From Streptomyces sp. NBC_01669 (GTDB lineage: Bacteria; Actinomycetota; Actinomycetes; Streptomycetales; Streptomycetaceae), in NCBI RefSeq assembly GCF_026339735.1, contig NZ_JAPEQG010000001.1:8741001-8805000 (forward strand): 64,000 nucleotides of DNA. Direction: 5' to 3'. The notes beneath the pieces were generated by a model, which was not told where the DNA came from, made no database searches, and worked only from the letters and a program-made list of their open reading frames with translations. Both the position numbers and the translations under genes were made by a program. Every line of letters begins with the position of its first letter. Position 1 is the first letter of the stretch. Of the stretch, positions 19,364-29,045 are shown one piece after another.

Positions 19364-19374
19364 AAACGATTCAA
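19364..19374. promoter_or_regulatory. Second operator half-site before the GH127 gene
   Basis: An exact second copy of AAACGATTCAA, 27 bp before the GH127 start and 129 bp from the first copy. The spacing allows looping by a tetrameric or dimeric repressor, or control of the two divergent promoters separately. Confidence 0.55.
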
Positions 19375-19400
19375 CTCTTGCTGTGCAGAGGAGTCGCCGC

Positions 19401-21968
19401 ATGCCACGACAGAACCCGACGCGAAGACGCTTCGTGATCGGAACCGGGGTGGCGATCGGAGCTTGGGCGGTCGCCGGGGCGCCGGCCGCGGCGACCGACG
19501 GCCCCGGGCCCCGGGCCGGGGCCACGCCCTCCAGCCCCACGCTGGCCGAGTTCGCGCCGGGATCGGTACGGCTGCTGGACAGCCCCTTCCGCGACAACAT
19601 GCGGCGCACCTGCGCCTACCTCGAAGCCGTCGACATCGACCGTCTCCTGCACACCTTCCGCACCAACGTCGGCCTGCCGTCGAGCGCGCAGCCCTGCGGC
19701 GGCTGGGAGGCACCGGGCGTCCAGCTGCGCGGCCACAGCACCGGCCACCTGCTGTCCGGCCTCGCGCTCGCGCATGCCGGCACCGGGGACCACCGGTACG
19801 CGGACAAGGGCCGCCGTATCGTCGACGCCCTGGCGGAGTGTCAGTCGGCGTCCCCCGCCGCGGGATACGGCGAGGGCTACCTCTCGGCCTTCCCCGAGCA
19901 GGTCTTCGCCGACCTGGAGGCGGGCTCGAAGCCCTGGGCGCCGTACTACACCATCCACAAGATCATGGCCGGTCTCCTCGACCAGTACCAGCTGTGCGGG
20001 AACGAGCGGGCCCTGGGCCTCCTCGAAGCCATGGCAGCCTGGGCCGACCGCCGCACCGCCCCGCTCACCCCGGATCAGCTCGACCACGTGCGACGGGTGG
20101 AGTGGGGCGGCATGAACGACGTGCTCGCCGCCCTGCACCTGGCCACCGGCAGCCAGGCGGCCCTGCGCACGGCCCGCCGCTTCGACCAGGAGGACCTGTT
20201 CGGCCCGCTCGCCGAGGGGCGCGACGAGCTGAACGGCCGGCACGCCAACACCGAGATCGCCAAGATCGTGGGCGCGGCCCGGATGTACGAGGCGACCGGC
20301 GAGCAGCGCTACCACGCGATCGCCTCGAACTTCTGGGACATCGTGGTCCACGACCACTCGTACGTCATCGGTGGCAACTCCAACCAGGAGTTCTTCGGCC
20401 CGCCCGGCGAGATTGTCAGCCGGCTGTCCGAGGAGACCTGCGAGAACTGCAACACGTACAACATGCTCAAGCTGGGGCGGCGGCTGTTCCTCCACGACCC
20501 CGCCCGGGCCGAGCGCATGGACCACTACGAATGGGCCCTGTACAACCAGATGCTCGGCGAGCAGGACCCCGACTCCGAACACGGCTTCGTCACCTACTAC
20601 ACCGGCCTGTGGGCGGGGTCGCAGCGTCAGCCCAAGGGCGGTCTGGGCGCCGCGCCCGGAAGTTACAGCGGCGACTACGACAACTTCTCCTGCGACCACG
20701 GCACCGGCCTGGAGACCCACACGAAGTTCGCGGACAGCATCTACTTCCACTCGGCCCGCGCCGGCCGCCCCGAGCTCTACGTCAACCTCTTCATTCCCTC
20801 CGAACTGCACTGGCAGGAACAGAAGGTGACGATCCGCCGGGAAGGCGGTGGATATCCGGAGTCCGGGCGGGTCCGGCTCACGGTCACCGGCTCGCCGTCC
20901 CGGTTCCGGCTGCGGATACGGATACCGGGATGGCTCGCCGACGGCACGCGCCGCCGGACCCTCCGCATCACCGTCAACGGCCGCACCGTCGACTGCGACG
21001 TCAGGCCGGGGACGTACGCGACCCTCGACCGGCAGTGGCGGTCCGGTGACACCGTCGAGATGACCCTGCCCCGCGAGGTCGTGGAGCGCCCTGCCCCGGA
21101 CAACCCGCACGTGGTGGGGTTGTCCTACGGACCGCTGGTGCTGGCCGGCGAGTACGGGACGACCGGGTCCGTGACGATCCCCGCCCTTGAGGACGGCCCG
21201 ATACGGCCCGCTGCGGACGGGGGGACCGCGTTCACGGCGCGCGCGGACGGGAGGCCGGTCACCCTGCGGCCCTTCCACCAGGTCCACCACCAGCACTACA
21301 ACGTCTACTTCGCGCGCCCGCCCCGCCAGGACGACCCGCGAGAAATCGCCCGCTACCTGCTCGACGAGGGCGCCGGCACCGCCGTCGCCGACACCACCGG
21401 ACACCACCCCGACGGCCGGCTCGCCGAGGGCGCGGCATGGACCGCCGGACGCGGAGCGGCCGGAGCGGTGGCCCTGGACGGCGCGGGCGGCCATGTCGTG
21501 CTGCCGCGCGGCCTGTTGACCGGCCTGACCGAGCTCACGGTGAGCGCCTGGACGCGCCTGGACTCGGTGGCCAACTCGGCACGGATCTTCGACCTCGGCT
21601 ACCACAAGAGCACCTACCTCTTCCTCGCCGCCCGCACCGGAACGGGCTTCCCGCGGGCCGCCCTCAAGATCGCCGGGATGGCGGGCGAGGACGTCGTGGA
21701 CTCCGGCCAACCGCTGCCGCAGGGCCACTGGGTCCATGTGGCGCTCACCCTCGGCGGCGGCACGGGAGTGCTGTACATCGACGGGGCCGAGACCGGCCGC
21801 AACGAGGCCATGGTCTGCTCACCCCTGCTGCTCGGCGACACCAGCCGCAACTACCTGGGGCGTTCGCAGAACGCCACCCACCCCTACCTGCACGGTGCCG
21901 TGGCGGACTTCCGCATCCACAACCGGGTGCTGTCGCCGCAGGACATGGCGGCGCTGGCACGCAGATGA
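19401..21968 (+). CDS. Secreted GH127 (DUF1680) beta-L-arabinofuranosidase-like enzyme with LamG domain
   Basis: 855 residues. The Tat signal NPTRRRFVIGTGVAIGAW starts at ATG 19401, which has a GAGGAG site. Residues about 45-610 are the (alpha/alpha)6 DUF1680/GH127 domain with its typical segments WAPYYTIHKIMAGLLDQY, GGNSNQEFFGP and EETCENCNTYNMLK; the Glu/Cys cluster is the metal/nucleophile site known in this family. Residues about 660-855 form a LamG/concanavalin-like jelly roll (LDGAGGHVVLPRG, VSAWTRLDS, DFRIHNRVLSPQDM), probably for polysaccharide binding. By family it removes beta-L-arabinofuranose; some relatives act on other sugars. It is first in a plus-strand run with the GH106 and GH78 genes. 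Confidence 0.87.
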   Translation: MPRQNPTRRRFVIGTGVAIGAWAVAGAPAAATDGPGPRAGATPSSPTLAEFAPGSVRLLDSPFRDNMRRTCAYLEAVDIDRLLHTFRTNVGLPSSAQPCGGWEAPGVQLRGHSTGHLLSGLALAHAGTGDHRYADKGRRIVDALAECQSASPAAGYGEGYLSAFPEQVFADLEAGSKPWAPYYTIHKIMAGLLDQYQLCGNERALGLLEAMAAWADRRTAPLTPDQLDHVRRVEWGGMNDVLAALHLATGSQAALRTARRFDQEDLFGPLAEGRDELNGRHANTEIAKIVGAARMYEATGEQRYHAIASNFWDIVVHDHSYVIGGNSNQEFFGPPGEIVSRLSEETCENCNTYNMLKLGRRLFLHDPARAERMDHYEWALYNQMLGEQDPDSEHGFVTYYTGLWAGSQRQPKGGLGAAPGSYSGDYDNFSCDHGTGLETHTKFADSIYFHSARAGRPELYVNLFIPSELHWQEQKVTIRREGGGYPESGRVRLTVTGSPSRFRLRIRIPGWLADGTRRRTLRITVNGRTVDCDVRPGTYATLDRQWRSGDTVEMTLPREVVERPAPDNPHVVGLSYGPLVLAGEYGTTGSVTIPALEDGPIRPAADGGTAFTARADGRPVTLRPFHQVHHQHYNVYFARPPRQDDPREIARYLLDEGAGTAVADTTGHHPDGRLAEGAAWTAGRGAAGAVALDGAGGHVVLPRGLLTGLTELTVSAWTRLDSVANSARIFDLGYHKSTYLFLAARTGTGFPRAALKIAGMAGEDVVDSGQPLPQGHWVHVALTLGGGTGVLYIDGAETGRNEAMVCSPLLLGDTSRNYLGRSQNATHPYLHGAVADFRIHNRVLSPQDMAALARR

Positions 21969-22179
21969 GACCGTCCCCCGACGGCTGAGGGCCGTCCGGC
22001 CGAGGACCGCCGGGCCCTCTGCCGGCCGGGGCCCCGCCGCGATCCGGGCTTGCCCCGTGGACGACGGCCGGGCGCCGTCGTCCACGGGCACGACAGATCG
22101 TCATTCCTCTGTGCCGTCACGCATCACGCGTGGCGTGCCGTCCTTGCGCCACCCGTCACAGAAAGCAGAACGCACAGCC

Positions 22180-25100
22180 ATGCCGCATATGTTCAGCTCT
22201 CCCGAAGGCGCCTCCCGTCTGACCCGGCGCCGCTTCGTGACCCTGGCCGCGCTCACCGCCGCCACCGCCACCGGCGGCCTTCTGAACGGCCTGCCCGCGA
22301 TCGCGTCCGGGGCCCCCGACGGGACCTCCCTGCAGGCCTTCGGCGACATCGACTTCGTCAACCCAGGCCGCGACAGCCGGCCCGCCGTGTACTGGTACTG
22401 GAACGGCCCGGTCACCAACGAGCTCGTCGACACCCAGATGGCCGACCTCCGCTCCAAGGGCATGTACGAGGTCATCGTCTTCCCCTACGACAACGCCGAG
22501 ATGCAGCCCGCCTTCTTCACCGAGGGCTGGTTCGACGTCATCGAGCACGTGCTGACCACCGCCGAGAAGACCGGCATGAAGGTGTGGCTGTTCAACGACA
22601 ACCACTTCCCCAGCGGCCGGGCCGGCTACTTCATCACCCAGGGCGGCACCGTCGGTTCACGCACCTACCGGGCCCGCCCCGACCTGCGCCTGAAGGGCCT
22701 GTGGCGCTCCACGCACATCGTCCAGGGACCGACGAGCGCGCGCCCGACCCGGACCACCGGTGTCGGCGTCGACACCGGGAGCCTGGTGGTCGACGCGGCG
22801 GTCCTCGCGGGCCCCGCCGTGCTGAGCGACAGCGCCGGATGGGGCGACTGCACCGTCTCCGGCAGCGTCAAGCCCGACGTCATCGCGGCCGGAATGCTGG
22901 TGAAGGCCTCGGCGACGGGCGAGAACGCACTGCTGGTGGAGTTCGAGCAGACCGGTGTCGTCACCATCAGCCGGGTCGCCGGCACCATGGTCACCCAGCT
23001 CGCCCGGTCCACCCGCACCGACGGCTTCAACAAGACCAAGTTCCACACCCTGGCCGTCAAGGTCACCGGCGCCACGGCCACCGTCACCCTCGACGGCAAG
23101 GACAAGGGAACCGTCACCGACGAGACCCTGGTCCAGGGCGGCGTCGGCGTGCACGCCCGGGACGGGCAGCGCTCCCTGTGGGACAACCTGACCGTCACCG
23201 CCGCCGACGGCACCGCCCTCTACCAGCAGACCTTCGACCAATCGTCCGCCGCGGGCGACTTCACCGTCCGGGACCTGCCCGAGGACGCCGCCCGCCCGGT
23301 CGCCGCCACCGCCCGCCTCGTGGGCTCCACCGACGTCGGCGACCTGGTCGAACTCACCGGGCACCTCGATGGCACCTGGCAGGTGCCCGCGGGGCGCTGG
23401 CAGATCGACCTGTTCGGCGGGGCCACGCTCACCGACGACTCCAAGGGCTACACGCGCGGGTACGCCGACCTCCTCGACGACGAGCCCGTCGAACTCTTCC
23501 TCGACATCGTGCCTGGGGAGTACTACCGCCGCTTCCGCCGCTTCTTCGGCTCCGTGATCAAGGGCTTCTGGGACGACGAGCCGTTCATCGCCTCCGCCGC
23601 CCCGCACCCCTTCAAGCGCCGGCCCTGGTCGCCCACGCTCGCCGCGGAACTGAAGGCCGTCGGCGCCGAGCCCGGCGCCGCCTACGCCAGCGCCTTCGAC
23701 GACCTCGGCGAACAGGGCCGGATCCTGCACGGCCGCTACTGGGAGGCCGTCTCCAACCGGTTCGCCCAGTACTTCGCCAAGCAGGCCACCTGGTACGGCG
23801 ACCGCGGCGTGAGCCTGATCACCAACCCCCTCTACGACGAGACGGCGCCCTCCAAGCGCATGCAGTCCACCGGCGACCTGCACAAGATCAACCAGTGGGC
23901 GCAGGTCCCGGGCGGTGACGCGATCACCGCCGAGTACGAACTCGACACGCCCACCATGGACCCGCGCAACCCCGCCTCCGTCGCCCACCAGATGGGGCGC
24001 CCGCGCGTGCTGATGGAGGCCTTCGGCAACATGGGCTGGCAGGTCGCCCCCGACTTCATGCGGGCCCTGCTCGGCGCGTACGCGACTCGCGGCATCAACT
24101 TCACCGCGCTGCACGCGCTGTGGACCGACGAGACCCATGTCTACTTCGCACCGCCGTTCGGCCCCCGCAACCCCTGGTGGTGGGCAATGCCTCCGATCAC
24201 CGCCTGGATCGGGCGGGTCATGGAGCTGGCCCGCGGCACCTCCGGCGCCCGCACCGCGCTGCTGCAGCCGCAGCGTGCCGCCGAACAGTTCACCGCCACC
24301 GCCCGCCAGGGCGAGGTCGACGCCGCCTTCGACGAGACCGCGTTCGCCCTGGAGCGCGCCCAGGTCGACTTCGACCTGGTCCACGAGGGCGCCCTGGCCG
24401 GTGACCCAAACCTGCTCGCGCACGCCGAGCCGCGCGACAGTGCGCTCCGGGTCGGCGAGGCCTCCTACGACATGGTGGTGCTGCCGGTGACCCCGGTGCT
24501 GGAGACGGCCGCGGTGCACACCCTGACCTCGTTCGTCCGGGGCGGCGGCACCCTCATCGCCGTGGGCGACCTGCCCGCCCTCGCCGCCGACGGGGACAAC
24601 ACCACGCTCAGACGTTCCCTCGCGGAGCTCTTCCCGTCCGGCACCGGCAGCCGCACCGTCGGCCGGGGCAAGGCCGTACGGGTCGCGGACGGCGCCGGGC
24701 TCGGCGCCGCCTGCCAGGCGGCCGGCGCCGCAGCGGCGGTACTCGAACCGGCCGCCGAGGCCGTACGCGTGCTGCGCACCCGGCGCGGCGAGGACGTCGC
24801 CTTCCTGTTCAACAACGAGAGCGGCACGGCCGTCACCACCCAGGCCCTGCTGCCCGCCCAGGGCGTGCCCGAAGTGTGGGACCCGGCGACCGGCGCCACC
24901 GGCCCCGCCCTCGTGCGCGGCCTGCCCACCTCCAAGGGCGTCCGGGTGCGCCTCACCCTGTCCCCCTACGAGACCCTCGCGGTCGTGGTGCGCCGGAAGG
25001 CCGAGGACACCCCCTACCTCACCGAGACCGGCGGCCTGCCGGTCACCGGCATCACCCGGCACGGCAACAGGCTGCGGGTGACCGCCCTGGGCGAGGCCCC

Positions 25101-25587
25101 CGGCACATACCGCCTCACCGCCCGCGACGGCAACCACATCCGCACCGGGACAGCCCGCGTCACCGAGCAGCTCACCCCCATCGCCCTCGACGGCGACTGG
25201 ACGCTCACCCTTGCCCAGGAAGGCGCCGAACCCGTCACCCGCCCCCTGGCCGACTGGAGCGACATCGCCCGCCTGTACTCGGGCAGCGGCACCTACACCA
25301 AGGACGTCACCCTCGACGCCCGCGCCCTGGCCGGGCGGCACCACATCCTCGACCTCGGCACGGTCCGCGAGGTCGCCGAGGTCACCGTCAACGGGCACAA
25401 GCTCGCCCCGGCCCTGTGGTCCCCCTACCTCGTCGACGTCACCGAGGCCCTCAAGCCGGGCGTCAACCAGCTCTCGGTACGGGTGTCCAACACCCTCTCC
25501 AACGAGCGGAACAAGCCCCTGCCCTCCGGCCTGCTCGGCCCGGTGAAGCTGCTTCCGCGCCTGCCGCTCACGGTCGAACTGGACTGA
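22180..25587 (+). CDS. Secreted GH106-type alpha-L-rhamnosidase with inserted jelly-roll domain
   Basis: 1135 residues with a Tat signal (LTRRRFVTLAALTAATATGG). The catalytic part has the GH106 start RPAVYWYWNGPVTNELVDTQ and the segments EVIVFPYDNAEMQPAFF, IKGFWDDEPF and HALWTDETHVYFAPPFGPRN. Residues about 205-345 form an inserted concanavalin-like domain (LVEFEQTGVVTISRVAG to SLWDNLTV) absent from the 16-kb GH106 protein. C-terminal beta-sandwich domains end in PSGLLGPVKLLP. The two GH106 proteins differ greatly in sequence and length, so they probably differ in linkage preference. ATG 22180 is used; the ribosome site is weak, and an in-frame ATG 9 bp further on is possible. It lies about 210 bp after the GH127 stop. 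Confidence 0.87.
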   Translation: MPHMFSSPEGASRLTRRRFVTLAALTAATATGGLLNGLPAIASGAPDGTSLQAFGDIDFVNPGRDSRPAVYWYWNGPVTNELVDTQMADLRSKGMYEVIVFPYDNAEMQPAFFTEGWFDVIEHVLTTAEKTGMKVWLFNDNHFPSGRAGYFITQGGTVGSRTYRARPDLRLKGLWRSTHIVQGPTSARPTRTTGVGVDTGSLVVDAAVLAGPAVLSDSAGWGDCTVSGSVKPDVIAAGMLVKASATGENALLVEFEQTGVVTISRVAGTMVTQLARSTRTDGFNKTKFHTLAVKVTGATATVTLDGKDKGTVTDETLVQGGVGVHARDGQRSLWDNLTVTAADGTALYQQTFDQSSAAGDFTVRDLPEDAARPVAATARLVGSTDVGDLVELTGHLDGTWQVPAGRWQIDLFGGATLTDDSKGYTRGYADLLDDEPVELFLDIVPGEYYRRFRRFFGSVIKGFWDDEPFIASAAPHPFKRRPWSPTLAAELKAVGAEPGAAYASAFDDLGEQGRILHGRYWEAVSNRFAQYFAKQATWYGDRGVSLITNPLYDETAPSKRMQSTGDLHKINQWAQVPGGDAITAEYELDTPTMDPRNPASVAHQMGRPRVLMEAFGNMGWQVAPDFMRALLGAYATRGINFTALHALWTDETHVYFAPPFGPRNPWWWAMPPITAWIGRVMELARGTSGARTALLQPQRAAEQFTATARQGEVDAAFDETAFALERAQVDFDLVHEGALAGDPNLLAHAEPRDSALRVGEASYDMVVLPVTPVLETAAVHTLTSFVRGGGTLIAVGDLPALAADGDNTTLRRSLAELFPSGTGSRTVGRGKAVRVADGAGLGAACQAAGAAAAVLEPAAEAVRVLRTRRGEDVAFLFNNESGTAVTTQALLPAQGVPEVWDPATGATGPALVRGLPTSKGVRVRLTLSPYETLAVVVRRKAEDTPYLTETGGLPVTGITRHGNRLRVTALGEAPGTYRLTARDGNHIRTGTARVTEQLTPIALDGDWTLTLAQEGAEPVTRPLADWSDIARLYSGSGTYTKDVTLDARALAGRHHILDLGTVREVAEVTVNGHKLAPALWSPYLVDVTEALKPGVNQLSVRVSNTLSNERNKPLPSGLLGPVKLLPRLPLTVELD

Positions 25588-25640
25588 CGCCCGGACCGTA
25601 CCGGTCACCCCTTCTTTCCGACGTACCCGTGGAGTTCCGC

Positions 25641-28600
25641 ATGTCTCGCACATCCCGTACACCCCGCACGTCAAGACGATCCCTCGTGCTCGCCTCCGCG
25701 CTGACCGCCCTGGTCACCACGGCGCCCTTCGCCCCGCCTGCCGCGGCCTCCCCGCTGCAGGGCACGGTCACCGCCGAGCAGTTGCGCACCCAGCACCTCA
25801 GCAACGCCCTCGGCATCGACGACACCACCCCCGACCTGAGCTGGCGGCTCACCTCCCGCGGCCGCGACACGGCCCAGACCGCCTACCGCATCCAGGCCGC
25901 CACCACCCGCGACCGGCTGATGTCGGCACGGCCCGACCTGTGGGACTCCGGCAAGGTCGAGTCGTCCGTCCCGCAGGCCACCTACGCCGGCCGCGCGCCC
26001 GGCTCCCGCACCCGCGTCTACTGGAGGGTCCAGCTCTGGTCCCGCGGCGGCTCACGCCCCGGCAACTGGAGCAGCCCCGTCGTCTTCGAGACCGGCCTGA
26101 CCCGCGCCGCCGACTGGTCCGCGGACTGGATCACCAACGACGACTGGCAGCTGAGCAAGCACACCGTCGAACCGGTCACCGTCAAGGTGCCCCGGACCAC
26201 CGCCCGGTACGTCCGTCTCGACGTCACCGCGCTGGGCCTGCCCCTCGCCGACGACTTCCCCGCCCTCGCCCACCGGCTCCAGCTCGCCGAGATCGAGGTG
26301 CGCGACAGCGACGACCCCGGCACCGACCTCGCCCAGGGCGCCACGGTCACCGCCTCCGAGTCGGACACCGAACGCAAAGTGTGGGAGCCCAAACTCGCCA
26401 CCGACGCCGTCACCAACAGCGCCTGGAACCAGGCAGCCGGCTACTCCAGCCTGCCGCACACCGGCTCCGACGTCTCGGACGCACCCGTCACCGTCACCCT
26501 CGATCTGAAGGTGACCAAGACCTTCGACCAGGTCGTGCTGTACCCGAGGGCCGACGTCCTCACCGACGACGGGCAGGTGCCCGGCTTCCCCGTCGACTAC
26601 ACGCTGTCCACCTCCGACGAGCCCGGCAGCTCGTACACCCGGGTGGCACAGGTCACCGGCCAGAAGCCGCCCAAGCCCTACCTGCCCTCCGCACTGCCGC
26701 TGTTCGCGAAGGACTTCACCCTCCCGAGGAACATCCGGTCGGCCCGCCTCTACATCGCCGGACTCGGCGTGTACGACGCCAGTGTCAACGGCGCACCGGT
26801 CGGCGACGCCGTCCTGGAACCCGCCAACACCGACTTCGCCGACCGAGTCCAGTACGCCACCTACGACGTGACGAACCGGCTGCGCAGCGGCGACAACACG
26901 CTGGCGGTCGAGCTGGGCAACGGCATCTCCAACCAGCTCAGCACCGCCGACCGGTACCGCAAGCTGTACGGCAACCGGAGCGACCCCAAGCTGATCGCCC
27001 AGCTGGAGGTGACCCTCGCCGACGGCACCGTGCGCCGCATCGCCACCGGCGACGACTGGCGCACCACCCTCGGCGCCACCACCTCCTCCAACTGGTACGG
27101 CGGCGAGGACTACGACGCCCGGCGCGAGATCCGTGACTGGGACGAGCCCCGGGGCGACCACTCCCACTGGGACCGGGCCGTCACCCTCGGCACCGACTCC
27201 GCCCCGGCCGCCCTGAGCGCCCGTGAGACGGAACCCGTCCGGGTCGTCGAGACACTCAGCGGCAAGGAGGTCGACGGGGCCGCGGAAGGCAGCCGGATCT
27301 TCGACCTCGGCCGCAACATCGCCGGCTGGCCGGAGATCACCGTCTCCGCCCCCGAAGGCACCACCATCCGCGCCTACCCGGCCGAGAGCCTCAAGGGCGG
27401 CCACGCCTACCAGTCCATCAGCAACGTCGGCGGCCCGCTGTGGGACAGCTACACCACCGGCAACGACAAGCGGTCCGAGACCTGGCACCCCAAATTCAGC
27501 TACCACGGCTTCCGTTACATCGAGATCAAGGGCCTGCCCAAGGACGCCACCGTCTCGGTGAACGGCAAGGCGCTGCGGGCCGACAACGACTCCGCCGGCT
27601 CCTTCTCCAGCTCCGACGAACTGATCAACGGCATCCACTCGCTCATCCGGCGCTCCGTCGAGGGCAACATGATGAGCATCCTCACCGACTGCCCCAGCCG
27701 TGAGAAGCTCGGCTGGCTGGAGCAGGACCAGCTGGTCTTCCCCACCCTCGCCGCCAACTACGACATGCGCGCCTACCTCCGCAAGATCGTGCGGGACATG
27801 GCCGACGCACAGACCAGTGAGGGCCTGATCCCCTCCACCGTCCCCGACTACGTCACACTGGCGGGAACCTACCGCAACGACGCCAACTGGGGCGGCGCGT
27901 TCGTTCTCGTGCCCTGGCAGCTGTACACCACCTACGGCGACCAGGAGACGATGCGCGCGTACTACCCCCAGATGAAGACGTACGTGACGTTCCTGGAGCA
28001 GAAGGTCTCCGGCGGCATCCTCGACTACTCCCTCGGCGACTGGTTCACCCCGGACAAAACCTTCCCCAAGGCGGTGTCGGGAACGTACGGCTACTGGCAC
28101 ATCGTCGACACCCTGGCCGACATGGCGAAGGTGCTGGGAGAGGACGAGGACGCGGCCACCTACCGCGCCAAGGCCGACGCCAGCGTCAAGGCCCTGTCCG
28201 ACAAGTACTACGACCAGCAGGGCGGCACCTTCGCCGGCGGCGGCCAGGGCGCGGAGGCCCTCGCCCTGGACATGGGCGCCTACCCGGAGGGCGAACGTGG
28301 CCGTCTCCTGGACCACTTCACGGCGTCCGTCGAGGCAGCCGACTACCATCTGCTGCTCGGTGAGATCTCTCTGCCGGCCGCGTTCCGTGTCCTGTCCGGC
28401 GCGGGCCGGGACGACATCGTCCACCGGATCGCCACGCAGACCACCAGCCCCAGCTACGGCTACCAGGTCCTGGCGGGCAACACCGCGCTCGGCGAGTCCT
28501 GGGACGGCGGCTCGGGCCAGTCGCAGAACCACTTCATGCTCGGCGCCATCGACTCCTGGTTCACCACACGTCTGGCGGGCCTCGACCAGGCACCGGGATC

Positions 28601-28901
28601 GGTCGGTTACCGCGCGCTGCGGATCGCCCCGGCCGTCGTCGGCGACCTGACCTCGGCACACGCCACCTACACCACGCCGTACGGCGAGGCGGCCAGCCAG
28701 TGGCAGCGCGACGAGGACAGGCTCTCCCTCACCGCGCGCGTCCCGGCCGGCACCACGGCGACCGTCGAGGTCCCGTCCACCTCGGGCCAGGTCACCGCCC
28801 CCGACGGCGCCCGTCCGGCCGGCCACCGGGAAGGCGTACAGATCTACCAGGTGGGATCGGGCACCTGGACCTTCAAGTCGAGCTTCGAGTCCGGTAAGTG
28901 A
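25641..28901 (+). CDS. Secreted GH78 alpha-L-rhamnosidase
   Basis: 1086 residues with a Sec- or Tat-type signal (SRTSRRSLVLASALTALVTT ... AAASP). N-terminal fibronectin/beta-sandwich domains come first (ELSNALGIDDTTPDLSWRL-like start). A discoidin-like insertion at about 180-310 follows (ATDAVTNSAWNQAAGYS). The bacterial rhamnosidase N domain carries IAGLGVYDASVNGAPVGD and ends with IFDLGRNIAGW. The (alpha/alpha)6 catalytic barrel carries TDCPSREKLGWLEQDQ (general acid region) and GESWDGGSGQSQNHF. It cleaves alpha-1,2/1,4/1,6-linked rhamnose by inversion. GGAG lies 6 bp upstream of ATG 25641, and the gene is 53 bp after the GH106 stop, so the two are co-transcribed. It ends at the hairpin 28992-29021. 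Confidence 0.92.
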   Translation: MSRTSRTPRTSRRSLVLASALTALVTTAPFAPPAAASPLQGTVTAEQLRTQHLSNALGIDDTTPDLSWRLTSRGRDTAQTAYRIQAATTRDRLMSARPDLWDSGKVESSVPQATYAGRAPGSRTRVYWRVQLWSRGGSRPGNWSSPVVFETGLTRAADWSADWITNDDWQLSKHTVEPVTVKVPRTTARYVRLDVTALGLPLADDFPALAHRLQLAEIEVRDSDDPGTDLAQGATVTASESDTERKVWEPKLATDAVTNSAWNQAAGYSSLPHTGSDVSDAPVTVTLDLKVTKTFDQVVLYPRADVLTDDGQVPGFPVDYTLSTSDEPGSSYTRVAQVTGQKPPKPYLPSALPLFAKDFTLPRNIRSARLYIAGLGVYDASVNGAPVGDAVLEPANTDFADRVQYATYDVTNRLRSGDNTLAVELGNGISNQLSTADRYRKLYGNRSDPKLIAQLEVTLADGTVRRIATGDDWRTTLGATTSSNWYGGEDYDARREIRDWDEPRGDHSHWDRAVTLGTDSAPAALSARETEPVRVVETLSGKEVDGAAEGSRIFDLGRNIAGWPEITVSAPEGTTIRAYPAESLKGGHAYQSISNVGGPLWDSYTTGNDKRSETWHPKFSYHGFRYIEIKGLPKDATVSVNGKALRADNDSAGSFSSSDELINGIHSLIRRSVEGNMMSILTDCPSREKLGWLEQDQLVFPTLAANYDMRAYLRKIVRDMADAQTSEGLIPSTVPDYVTLAGTYRNDANWGGAFVLVPWQLYTTYGDQETMRAYYPQMKTYVTFLEQKVSGGILDYSLGDWFTPDKTFPKAVSGTYGYWHIVDTLADMAKVLGEDEDAATYRAKADASVKALSDKYYDQQGGTFAGGGQGAEALALDMGAYPEGERGRLLDHFTASVEAADYHLLLGEISLPAAFRVLSGAGRDDIVHRIATQTTSPSYGYQVLAGNTALGESWDGGSGQSQNHFMLGAIDSWFTTRLAGLDQAPGSVGYRALRIAPAVVGDLTSAHATYTTPYGEAASQWQRDEDRLSLTARVPAGTTATVEVPSTSGQVTAPDGARPAGHREGVQIYQVGSGTWTFKSSFESGK

Positions 28902-28991
28902 CCGGGTCGTCGAAGAACCTCGATGTCTGGTGCCGACCGGGACGTGGGGTTCTGGGGCCGTAGAAGGTGCTGCAGCCAAGCATCGAGGGGA

Positions 28992-29021
28992 GGGGTGCCC
29001 GGAATTCTTCCCGGGCACCCC
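28992..29021 (+). terminator. Terminator after the glycoside hydrolase operon
   Basis: An 11-bp perfect stem (28992-29002 with 29011-29021) with an 8-nt AT-richer loop, 90 bp after the GH78 stop. Confidence 0.75.
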
Positions 29022-29045
29022 GTGTCCGCGTGTGCCTGGTGGCCG

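Noticed and set aside
22657-25674. 1005-codon minus-strand frame opposite the second GH106 gene
   Set aside because: Gly/Val/Asp-rich antisense translation without recognisable folds.
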